A stretch of DNA of 32,382 bases from contig JBFMEX010000091.1 in the NCBI GenBank assembly GCA_040752215.1, forward strand, positions 1 to 32,382. Direction: 5' to 3'. The translations under genes and the position numbers were made by a program. The stretch comes from JBFMEX01 sp040752215. Its GTDB lineage: Bacteria > Pseudomonadota > Alphaproteobacteria > Rhizobiales > Hyphomicrobiaceae. Below, in pieces: positions 1 to 7,050 of the stretch. The stretch's first letter is position 1, and every line of letters begins with the position of its first letter. The notes below the pieces were generated by a model that was given only the letters and a program-made list of their open reading frames with translations, made no database searches and was not told the DNA's origin.

Positions 1-1
1 A

Positions 2-733
2 GAGGAGATGCAACGCAAGCTCGCCGAGGAGCGCAGGGCGGCCGAGGCCAAGCGTCTCGCCGACTCCGAGGCGCAGCGTCGCCGCGAGGCGGAGGACGCG
101 CAACGCAAGCTCGCCGAGGAGCGCAAGGAGACGGAAGCGCGGGGGCTGATGGCCGAGGAGGCCCGCCGCCGGGAGGCTGCCCTGCGCAAGCAGGCCGAGG
201 AGCGGATGGCCGCTAAGTCCGACAAGTCCGCTCGGGGGCCGTCGCCCTCTGGTGCAGAGGATTCGCAGCGCAATGCGTTGCCGGAGCGGCGGCCAACCGC
301 CGAACAGACGGCGCCGGGAGAAGGCGCTGCGGGCAATGTCGAGGTGCGGCGCGAGCCGGGTGCGCAGCGCGCCGCCGCGCCGGCCGGCACGCGACGGCCC
401 GATCCGCGGATCGCCGAGGGCAGCGCCGAGCAGGGGCCGGTCGACGGTGCCAGATCGCCCCGCAGCAGAACGTCGGCCCGCTCCGATGCGCGTCGCCGCC
501 AGTGGCCGGAGCCCACGACCTGCCGCGGCCGCAAGGCCGGGCTGCGCGTCGAGCTGCCCGGCGTCTATCTCGTGCGGCGCGGCGACACGCTGTGGGCGAT
601 CGCCCGGCGCCACTACGGCAGCGGCACGCGCTATCCCGTGATCTATCGGGCGAACCGCCGTACGATCGCCGATCCGGACCTGATCTTCCCGTGCCAGCGC
701 CTGAAACTGCCGAAGCGGGGTCGACGCGGCTGA
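2..733 (+). CDS. Coiled-coil protein with C-terminal LysM domain (5' partial)
   Basis: The frame is open from the left edge, and the ATG at 8 lies inside a repeated unit, so the true start is probably upstream of the window. The first part is a charged Ala/Glu/Arg-rich heptad-like stretch that should form a long coiled coil. It contains a 25-base exact repeat (11-35 and 101-125, a 90-base or 30-codon period). A low-complexity Pro/Arg/Ala linker follows. The last ~50 residues (bases 560-720) form a LysM module, with the pattern VRRGDTLWAIA, then YPVIYRAN, then DLIFPCQRL. LysM modules bind N-acetylglucosamine glycans such as peptidoglycan, so a periplasmic or envelope role is likely. No catalytic domain is visible in the part present. 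The LysM call is firm; the role is inference. Confidence 0.8.
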   Translation, partial: EEMQRKLAEERRAAEAKRLADSEAQRRREAEDAQRKLAEERKETEARGLMAEEARRREAALRKQAEERMAAKSDKSARGPSPSGAEDSQRNALPERRPTAEQTAPGEGAAGNVEVRREPGAQRAAAPAGTRRPDPRIAEGSAEQGPVDGARSPRSRTSARSDARRRQWPEPTTCRGRKAGLRVELPGVYLVRRGDTLWAIARRHYGSGTRYPVIYRANRRTIADPDLIFPCQRLKLPKRGRRG

Positions 734-790
734 TTGGCGGCTGGTCGGCACTGCCATGGCGGGCTAATCTTCGCGCATCAGCCAATGCCA

Positions 791-828
791 GAGCCTCTCC
801 CGCGCCGAGGGAGGGGCTCGTCTCTTTC
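791..828 (+). terminator. Probable Rho-independent terminator after the LysM gene
   Basis: An 11-base stem (791-801 with 809-819, one G-U pair) encloses a 7-base loop. It is followed by the pyrimidine-rich GTCTCTTT, 58 bases after the LysM gene stop and just before the ABC transporter start. Confidence 0.55.
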
Positions 829-857
829 CGCCCCGAGTGTCTCACCCAGCGCCAAGC

Positions 858-2816
858 ATGACACCGCATCGAGCCGCCCGCGCCATGATCGACAAGCCGA
901 CCGGCCAGGCCAAGCCCGGCCCGAGCGGGCAGTCGGTCGACCAATGGACCGTGCTGCGCGGCCTGTTGCCGTTCATCTGGCCGGAAGGCCGGCCGGACCT
1001 GCGCATTCGCGTGGTGCTCGCCTTCGTCGTGCTGGTGATCGCCAAGATCGTCACGGTGCTGGTGCCGATCGCTTACAAGGAGGCGACCGACCGGGTCGCC
1101 GCGCTAGACGCCGCCACTACGGGTGTGACCGGCGTCGGCACGCTCGCGTTCGCCGCCACGCTGCTCATTCTCGCCTACGGTCTCGGCCGGGTGACGATGA
1201 TGGTGCTGAGCCAGGTGCGCGACGTGTTCTTCACCAAGGTCGGACAGAACGCCGCGCGCCAGCTCAACAACCGGGTGTTCGCGCACCTGCATCGGCTGTC
1301 GCTACGCTTCCACCTCGAGCGGCGGACGGGCGGCCTGTCGCGTGTCATCGAGCGCGGCGCGCGCGGCATCGAGCTCATCATCCGCATGGGGCTCCTGCAG
1401 CTGGCGCCGACCGCGCTCGAGCTGGTGCTCGTGTGCGCGCTGCTGATGGCGTATTTCGATTTCACCTACGTGCTGATCGTGCTCGCGACAGTCGCGCTCT
1501 ACATGTGGTTCACGTTTGCCGCCTCCGAGTGGCGGATCTCGATCCGGCGCGAGATGAACGACAGCGACACCGAGGCCAACACCAAGGCGATCGACAGCCT
1601 GTTGAACTTCGAGACCGTGAAATACTTCGGCAACGAGGACCTCGAGCAACGCCGTTTCGACTCCTCGATGGCACGCTACGAGCAGGCGGCGATCAAGACC
1701 TACTACTCGCTCGGCGTCTTGAACTCGGGCCAGGCGGCGATTTTCACCCTCGGCATGACGGCGGCGATGTGGCTCGCGGCGCGGGGGGTGGCGGCGGGCA
1801 CCCACACCGTCGGCGACTTCGTGATGATCAACGCGCTGATGATCCAGCTCTACATGCCGCTCAACTTCATGGGCACGGTGTACCGGGAGATCAAGCAGGG
1901 CCTGGTCGATATCGAGAAGATGTTCGAGGTGCTGGGCGAGGCGCCCGAGGTGGAAGACAGGCCGGGCGCGAAGCCGCTCGTCGTCGACAAGGGCCACATC
2001 CGCTTCGAGGCCGTCTCTTTCGCCTACGAGGCCGACCGGCAGATCCTCGACAACGTGTCGTTCGAGGTGCCGGCGGGCAAGATGGTGGCGATCGTCGGAC
2101 CCTCCGGCGCCGGCAAGTCGACGATCAGCCGTATCCTGTTTCGCTTCTACAACATCGCCTCGGGGCGGGTGACCATCGACGGTCAGGACATCGCCGACGT
2201 GACGCAGAGGTCGCTGCGCGCGGCGATCGGCGTGGTGCCGCAGGACACCGTGCTGTTCAATGACACCATCCACTACAACATCAAGTACGGGCGCCCCGAC
2301 GCTGGCGAGGTGGAGATCCGCGAGGCAGCGCGGCTCGCTCAGATCGATGGCTTCATCGCCACCCTGCCGCAGGGCTACAGAACGATGGTCGGCGAGCGCG
2401 GCCTCAAGCTCTCCGGCGGCGAGAAGCAGCGGGTCGCGATCGCGCGCACGATCCTCAAGGGGCCGCCGATCCTGATGCTTGACGAGGCCACCAGCGCGCT
2501 CGACAGCCACACCGAGAAGGAGATCCAGGACGCGCTCGATCGGGTCGCGAGGAACCGCACCACGCTCGTCATCGCCCACCGGCTCTCGACCATCGTCCAC
2601 GCCGACAACATCATCGTCCTCGACAAGGGCCGCCTCGTCGAGCAGGGCACGCACGCCGAATTGATGGAGCGCGACGGGCTCTATGCGAGTCTCTGGAACC
2701 GCCAGCGGCAGGCCGAGAAGGCGCGCGAGGAGCTGGCGCAGGCGCTGGAGGCCGCGCAGAAGGCCGGCGCGCTCACGTCCGACGACGTGCTGGTCGGGCC
2801 GCCCGCGCGGCGTTGA
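858..2816 (+). CDS. atm1: Atm1-type ABC exporter (fused permease and ATPase)
   Basis: About 652 residues: a six-helix exporter transmembrane domain, then one nucleotide-binding domain. From the ATG at 858, Walker A (GPSGAGKST) is at residues 414-422, the signature LSGGE at 518-522, and Walker B ends in Asp542-Glu543 followed by ATSALD. The stretch LLNFETVKYFGNE in the membrane domain is typical of the Atm1/HMT1 subfamily. These proteins export glutathione-linked persulfide or metal-glutathione compounds, supporting cytosolic Fe-S or metal homeostasis. The start is uncertain: GTG at 837, ATG at 858 and ATG at 885 are all in frame and none has a good ribosome binding site. A charged helical tail follows the ATPase domain. 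The stop lies just ahead of the next gene, so co-transcription is plausible. Family assignment is strong; the transported substrate is inferred from the family. Confidence 0.9.
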   Translation: MTPHRAARAMIDKPTGQAKPGPSGQSVDQWTVLRGLLPFIWPEGRPDLRIRVVLAFVVLVIAKIVTVLVPIAYKEATDRVAALDAATTGVTGVGTLAFAATLLILAYGLGRVTMMVLSQVRDVFFTKVGQNAARQLNNRVFAHLHRLSLRFHLERRTGGLSRVIERGARGIELIIRMGLLQLAPTALELVLVCALLMAYFDFTYVLIVLATVALYMWFTFAASEWRISIRREMNDSDTEANTKAIDSLLNFETVKYFGNEDLEQRRFDSSMARYEQAAIKTYYSLGVLNSGQAAIFTLGMTAAMWLAARGVAAGTHTVGDFVMINALMIQLYMPLNFMGTVYREIKQGLVDIEKMFEVLGEAPEVEDRPGAKPLVVDKGHIRFEAVSFAYEADRQILDNVSFEVPAGKMVAIVGPSGAGKSTISRILFRFYNIASGRVTIDGQDIADVTQRSLRAAIGVVPQDTVLFNDTIHYNIKYGRPDAGEVEIREAARLAQIDGFIATLPQGYRTMVGERGLKLSGGEKQRVAIARTILKGPPILMLDEATSALDSHTEKEIQDALDRVARNRTTLVIAHRLSTIVHADNIIVLDKGRLVEQGTHAELMERDGLYASLWNRQRQAEKAREELAQALEAAQKAGALTSDDVLVGPPARR

Positions 2817-2887
2817 GGCGGGGGAAGGCGAAATGGCTTAGGCTGCCGCGGTTCCTCGCCGCCTCGCCTCGCCCAGCGTCCTCGCCC

Positions 2888-3553
2888 ATGCCGCAGCAGC
2901 CTTCCCCGTGCCCGAAATCGGAAACAGCTCACGCAGCCGTCTGGCTGTGGCGGGCGCTGCGTGCCGGACTCGGCGGGCTCCTCAACATCGCCGCTGCGCT
3001 CGTCCTGCTGTTCGAGGAATGGGGCTGGAAGCCGCTCGCCGAGGCGCTGGGCTGGCTGGCCCGCTTCCGTTTGGTACAGCGGATCGAGGCATGGACCGCC
3101 GGCTTACCGCCTTATGCCGCGCTGGCGGTGTTCGCCTTGCCGGCGACGGTGTTGTTTCCACTCAAGCTGGTCGCGCTGTGGCTGCTGGCAAGGGGCATGG
3201 TGATCGTTGCGGGCGCGCTGTTCGTCGGCGCCAAGATCGCCTCGACTGCGCTCGTCGCCCGCATCTTCATGCTGACCAGGCCGGCGCTGATGCAGATCGG
3301 CTGGTTCGCCCGCGCCTACGCGCTCGTACTGCCGTGGCAGGAGGCGATGTTCGCCGCCATTCGCGCCTCTTGGGCGTGGCGCTATGGCCGGATTATCAAG
3401 GCGCGCGCGGTTAAAGCGATCCGCGCCGTCTACGATCGGTTGAGGCCGCAGCTGGCGTATCTCTTGCGCTCGGCGAGAGAGCAGGCTGCACAGCTCCGCG
3501 CACGAATGCGTATGACCCTCGCCGACCTGATGCGGCGATGGGGAGCGGGCTGA
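2888..3553 (+). CDS. Conserved hypothetical membrane protein
   Basis: 221 residues from the ATG at 2888; a TTG at 2813 would add 25 residues and overlap the transporter stop, but the extra residues do not look conserved. Two to three hydrophobic segments lie at about residues 28-43, 76-100 and 102-125. A basic, helical C-terminal half is rich in Arg and Ala. The pattern LFEEWGW, then LPPYAALAVFALPA, then LTRPALM recurs in alphaproteobacterial proteins that I recall only as hypothetical. It lies 71 bases after the exporter on the same strand, probably in the same transcript. I cannot assign a function. Confidence 0.7.
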   Translation: MPQQPSPCPKSETAHAAVWLWRALRAGLGGLLNIAAALVLLFEEWGWKPLAEALGWLARFRLVQRIEAWTAGLPPYAALAVFALPATVLFPLKLVALWLLARGMVIVAGALFVGAKIASTALVARIFMLTRPALMQIGWFARAYALVLPWQEAMFAAIRASWAWRYGRIIKARAVKAIRAVYDRLRPQLAYLLRSAREQAAQLRARMRMTLADLMRRWGAG

Positions 3554-3560
3554 AACGCGC

Positions 3561-3788
3561 TCAAATCCCTTCGGCGACCTGTGCCTGACGACGGCATGCC
3601 ACCTGGGTATGGGCTCCGCCGCGGCGGCACAAGCCGGCAACGTGGTCGCTCATGCGGCTGTCCAGGATGCCTTGCGCGGCCGAGGTGGCGAAGTGGGTCG
3701 CGATCCCGGTGGATACGGTGCGCGACAACTCGCCGATCGAGAACGCCACTCCCGCCGCGATGGCGACGGCAAGTGCCTTGTGAAGCAT
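3561..3788 (-). CDS. Small hypothetical exported or membrane-anchored protein
   Basis: 75 residues from an ATG with a good ribosome binding site (GGGGGA about 8 bases before the start, read on the minus strand). Residues 5-20 are hydrophobic (ALAVAIAAGVAFSIG) and look like a signal peptide or single anchor. The mature part has two Cys and is basic towards the C-terminus. It is tail-to-tail with the preceding membrane-protein gene (7 bases between stops) and lies 246 bases downstream of the antiporter gene on the same strand. No family recognised. The binding site and hydrophobic N-terminus favour a real gene. Confidence 0.45.
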   Translation of the reverse strand: MLHKALAVAIAAGVAFSIGELSRTVSTGIATHFATSAAQGILDSRMSDHVAGLCRRGGAHTQVACRRQAQVAEGI

Positions 3789-4034
3789 GCGTAGTTCCCC
3801 CGAGTTGGTCGCGATACGACCGATGCGACGCCGCGGCGCTTGACGGCCACGGCAGCGCTCAAATCGATGGTGCCGATTCGCAGCGAGTCCGTCGAGGGAA
3901 AATGCGAGGCTTCGCAGATGCAAGGTGTGCGGTGCGGGACGCGCCCGCGGCTGCCGGTTGGCCGATTGGCGCAGAACGGCCTTCTCGTCCGATCGACGTG
4001 CTCGCAAGCGCGAATGTTCCGAGCTGGGCAATCG

Positions 4035-5036
4035 TCATTTCGGCAGTAGTGCATACACGTAGACGGCGTACGCCACGAGCAAGGCCGCGCCTTCGATGCG
4101 GGAGATGTGGCGGCCCGAGTGGGCGAGCACGAGCAGGGCGAGCGAGCTTGCGACCATGACCAGATTGTCGAAGCTCGCGATCTCGGGCGGAACGACCGTC
4201 GGCGAGAGCAGCGCCGTCGTTCCGCCGATACCGAGGATATTGTAGATGGAGGAGCCCATGACGTTGCCGAGCGCCACGTCCGAGTGGCGGCGGTAGGCGG
4301 CGACGAGCGAGGTCACCAGCTCCGGCATCGACGTGCCGACGGCGACGATAGTCAGGCCGATCACCGTCTCCGAGATGCCGAGGTTGCGGGCGAGGCCGAC
4401 GGCGCCGCCGACGAGCTGCTTGCCGCCGAGCACGACGAGCGCGAGGCCGCCAATGGCCATCGCGAGCGGCAGCAGAATGCCGACGCGGTCGGCCCAGCGC
4501 TTGGCTTCCAGCTGATGCCGGATCGGTCCGTCGTGCAGTTCGTCGAACGCTTCGGCCTTCTCGTAGGCGGCGGTGTGGCCGTCGGCCCCGTCGCGCGACT
4601 CCTGCAGCCAGGCGAGCCAGATGTAGCCGATCAGCCCGAGCACGAGGCCCGTGCCGACGATCCGATCGAGCGGCAACAAGAAGCCGATTGCCGCGAATAG
4701 CACGGCCACGCCGAGCACCGCCACACCGTCGCGCGCGAGCGCCCCCGAGCCGACGGCGATCGGCGAGATCAGCGCGGAGGCGCCGAGGATCAGCAGGACG
4801 TTGGCGATGTTGGAGCCGACCACGTTGCCGATCGCGATGCCCGGTGAGCCGATCATCGCCGCTTCGACGCTGGTGACGAGCTCCGGGGTCGAGGTGCCGA
4901 AGCCCACCAGCGTCAAGCCGATCAGCAGCGGCGACATGCCGAGGCGCTCGGCGACGCCGACGGCGCCGCGGACCAGCAGCTCCCCGCCGACGATCAGCAG
5001 TGCCAGTCCAGCGATAAGCAGAACGACGTCCGACAT
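4035..5036 (-). CDS. Calcium/sodium (CaCA family) antiporter, YrbG-like
   Basis: 333 residues, the usual length for bacterial YrbG/CaxA-type exchangers, and almost entirely hydrophobic with about ten membrane helices. It holds the two inverted alpha repeats of the family, each with the cation-binding G-T-S-x-P-E signature: GTSTPE near residues 47-52 and GTSMPE near 234-239. A charged cytoplasmic loop (about residues 148-185) separates the halves. The ATG at 5036 is preferred over an in-frame GTG one codon earlier because GAGGGG sits 7 bases before it. The gene follows serB on the same strand, with the serB stop 24 bases upstream of the ATG, so the two are likely co-transcribed. Cation specificity cannot be read from the sequence. 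Confidence 0.9.
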   Translation of the reverse strand: MSDVVLLIAGLALLIVGGELLVRGAVGVAERLGMSPLLIGLTLVGFGTSTPELVTSVEAAMIGSPGIAIGNVVGSNIANVLLILGASALISPIAVGSGALARDGVAVLGVAVLFAAIGFLLPLDRIVGTGLVLGLIGYIWLAWLQESRDGADGHTAAYEKAEAFDELHDGPIRHQLEAKRWADRVGILLPLAMAIGGLALVVLGGKQLVGGAVGLARNLGISETVIGLTIVAVGTSMPELVTSLVAAYRRHSDVALGNVMGSSIYNILGIGGTTALLSPTVVPPEIASFDNLVMVASSLALLVLAHSGRHISRIEGAALLVAYAVYVYALLPK

Positions 5037-5068
5037 CACCTGACCCCTCGCGCGTCACCATCAGGTGA
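5036..5068. repeat. Short inverted repeat at the serB/antiporter junction
   Basis: TCACCTGA (5036-5043) and TCAGGTGA (5061-5068) are perfect inverted copies. They cover the antiporter start and the serB stop, so an RNA hairpin here could affect translation of the downstream gene. Confidence 0.3.
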
Positions 5069-5990
5069 CGAGCTCGTCCTTGCGGTAGCCCTGGAGATAG
5101 AGCAGCGCGGTCAGATCGCCATGTGTGACGACGGCGCCGGTGTCGAGCGCGGCCGCCGCCTCGCGGACCTTCGGCTTGGCATGAAAGGCAATTCCGAGGC
5201 CGGCGGCGGCAATCATCTCCAGGTCGTTGGCGCCGTCGCCGACGGCGAGCGTCTCGGCGGGGTCGAGACCGCGGGCGGCGGCGATCCGCTCGAGCGCGAT
5301 GCGCTTCGCCTCGCGGCCAAGGATCGGCTCGCGGACGCGGCCGATCAGGCGTCCATCTGTCACCTCGAGCACGTTGGCCTGGTGCTCGTCGAAGCCCAGT
5401 CGCGCGGCGATCGGCGCGGTGAAATGGGTGAACCCGCCGGAAACGAGGGCCGTGTAGGCCCCATTGGCGCGCATGGTCTTGATCAGCGTCTCGGCGCCGC
5501 GTGTCAACGTCACCCGCTCGGCCAGCGCCCGGTCGAGGATCGCCGTCTCGAGCCCGGCGAGCAGGGCGAGGCGCTCGCGCAGTGCCGGCTCGAAATCGAG
5601 CTCGCCGCGCATCGCCCGTGCCGTCACCTCGGCAATTCGCTCGCGCAGGCCGACCGCATCGGCGAGCTCGTCGAGCATCTCCTGCTCGATGATGGTGCTT
5701 TCCATGTCGGCGACCAGCAGTCGCTTGCGCCGGCCGCGGGACGGAACGAGACAGATGTCGACCGGCTCGCGCGCGTACACTTGCGCCAGCGCGGCTCGGA
5801 TCTCGCCCGCGCGGGCCGGGGTCTCGGCGGCAAAGCCGATCTCGCATGCTTCGCCGCGCGCGAGCCACTGCGGCGGCTGCCAGCCGACCTCGGGACTGCC
5901 GGCGCAGATCTCGCGCGCCATATCGCGCACCACCCCGGTGCCGTCAGCCGACTCGATCAGAACGAGGACATAGGTGGCGGGATGTGGCAT
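5061..5990 (-). CDS. serB: Phosphoserine phosphatase SerB
   Basis: 309 residues. Hydrolyses O-phospho-L-serine to serine, the last step of serine synthesis, in the cytoplasm. An ACT-like N-terminal region (about residues 1-85) precedes the HAD phosphatase domain. Motif I is VADMEST with nucleophile Asp95; the usual second Asp (DxD) is Glu97 here. Motif II is SGG at 184-186, the motif III Lys is near 229, and motif IV is GDGAND at 251-256. The start at 5990 gives a normal-length protein; longer frames run into miaA coding sequence. It is divergent from miaA with almost no spacing and is followed by the antiporter. The family is certain; the Asp-to-Glu change is unusual but may be tolerated. 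Confidence 0.93.
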   Translation of the reverse strand: MPHPATYVLVLIESADGTGVVRDMAREICAGSPEVGWQPPQWLARGEACEIGFAAETPARAGEIRAALAQVYAREPVDICLVPSRGRRKRLLVADMESTIIEQEMLDELADAVGLRERIAEVTARAMRGELDFEPALRERLALLAGLETAILDRALAERVTLTRGAETLIKTMRANGAYTALVSGGFTHFTAPIAARLGFDEHQANVLEVTDGRLIGRVREPILGREAKRIALERIAAARGLDPAETLAVGDGANDLEMIAAAGLGIAFHAKPKVREAAAALDTGAVVTHGDLTALLYLQGYRKDELVT

Positions 5991-6009
5991 GCGATATGAG
6001 GAGGGGAAT

Positions 6010-6960
6010 GTGTCAGCAGCGGCAGGCGCGCTCGTGGCGAGAACAAGCACCATCCTCATCGCAGGTCCGACCGCATCGGGCAAGTCGGCGCTGGCGCTGG
6101 CGCTGGCCGAGCGTCTCGGCGGTGAGGTGATCAATGCCGACTCGATGCAGGTCTATCGCGAGCTCGAAATTCTGACCGCCCGCCCGTCGGCCGCCGACCG
6201 GCGACGGGCGCCGCATCGCCTCTACGGGCACGTGCCGGCTGCGCAAGCCTACTCGGCAGGTCGGTTCGTCGCGGAGGCGGGGGCGGCGATCGGGACGGCC
6301 CATGCCGCCGGCCGGGTGGCGATCGTGGTCGGGGGCACGGGCCTCTATCTCAGAGCACTGACCGAGGGCTTGGCGCCGATCCCGGCGGTTCCCGAGGAGA
6401 TCCGGGCGCGCTGGCGCGGGCAGGCGGCGGTGGAGGGCGCCGCGGCGCTCCATGCCATGCTGGCGGATCGTGACCCGGCCATGGCGGCCCGTCTCAGGCC
6501 GAGCGATGCCCAGCGCGTGACGCGTGCGCTCGAGGTACTCGAGGCGACGGGGCGCTCGCTGGCCGAATGGCAGGCGCAACCCGGCACACCACTCGACGGG
6601 ATCGATCGCGCCGTGCGCCTCGTGGTCGAGGTCGAGCGGCGGGAACTCTATCGCCGGTGCGACGCGCGCCTGGCGGCGATGATTTCGGCCGGCGCGCTGG
6701 AGGAGGTGCGGGCGCTGACGGCGCTCGGCCTGCCGGCCGATCTGCCGGCGCTGCGGGCGGTCGGGGTGGCGCCGCTGGCCCGGCACCTTGCCGGCGAGGT
6801 CGGCCTCCAGGAGGCCGTGCGGCTTGCAGCGACCGAGACACGGCAGTACGCGAAGCGCCAACTGACATGGCTTAGGCGCAATATGATTACGTGGAACACT
6901 ATTTTTTCGCATGAAATGGAACAGACAGAGCGCGACGCCTTGTCATTTATTGATTATTGA
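6010..6960 (+). CDS. miaA: tRNA dimethylallyltransferase MiaA
   Basis: 316 residues from the GTG at 6010. Transfers a dimethylallyl group to the N6 of A37 in tRNAs reading UNN codons. The P-loop GPTASGKS lies near the N-terminus, followed by the INADSMQVYREL segment that contacts the tRNA and by GGTGLYL; RQYAKRQLTWLR near the end is typical of the C-terminus. I chose GTG 6010 because GAGGAGGGG (5998-6006) lies just before it; in-frame ATGs at 5989 and 5974 would overlap the serB start. The last ~25 codons are much more AT-rich than the rest and overlap a possible leader peptide for ilvB in another frame, so this end of the gene may serve two functions. Confidence 0.93.
   Translation: MSAAAGALVARTSTILIAGPTASGKSALALALAERLGGEVINADSMQVYRELEILTARPSAADRRRAPHRLYGHVPAAQAYSAGRFVAEAGAAIGTAHAAGRVAIVVGGTGLYLRALTEGLAPIPAVPEEIRARWRGQAAVEGAAALHAMLADRDPAMAARLRPSDAQRVTRALEVLEATGRSLAEWQAQPGTPLDGIDRAVRLVVEVERRELYRRCDARLAAMISAGALEEVRALTALGLPADLPALRAVGVAPLARHLAGEVGLQEAVRLAATETRQYAKRQLTWLRRNMITWNTIFSHEMEQTERDALSFIDY
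6882..6887 (+). promoter_or_regulatory. Candidate -10 element for ilvB, inside the end of miaA
   Basis: TATGAT matches the TATAAT consensus at five of six positions and lies in an AT-rich patch of a GC-rich gene. The best upstream match, CTGACA at 6862-6867, is only 14 bases away, so the -35 is weak. A start near 6894 would place the leader peptide frame about 17 bases into the transcript. Confidence 0.25.
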
Positions 6961-6988
6961 CGTTGACCGCCCATGCTCGTGCGCCTAG
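6911..6988 (+). CDS. Candidate branched-chain amino-acid leader peptide for ilvB
   Basis: A 25-codon frame starts at ATG 6911 and ends at TAG 6986. Codons 13-18 read Leu-Leu-Ile-Ile-Asp-Val, using TTA, TTG, ATT, ATT and GTT, which are rare choices in this GC-rich sequence. Leader peptides with clustered regulatory codons ahead of ilv genes are established in enteric bacteria (ilvGMEDA, ilvBN), where ribosome stalling controls transcription. Here the frame overlaps the last codons of miaA in a different frame and ends 62 bases before ilvB. I see no good ribosome binding site and no U-run terminator downstream, only GC-rich repeats (GGCGCTGCGG twice). The attenuator role is inference. Confidence 0.4.
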   Translation: MKWNRQSATPCHLLIIDVDRPCSCA

Positions 6989-7050
6989 CTTGCCGGCGCT
7001 GCGGCGCGATTGCGGCGCTGCGGGATGGCTCTGTGACGAGGAGACGGGCG

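Noticed and set aside
1302..2654. Long minus-strand open frame opposite the Atm1 gene
   Set aside because: Asp/His/Arg-rich composition typical of the antisense of a GC-rich gene; the plus strand encodes a clear ABC exporter.
3859..5868. Long minus-strand frame over serB and the antiporter
   Set aside because: Out of frame with two well-recognised genes on the same strand; Arg-rich shadow.
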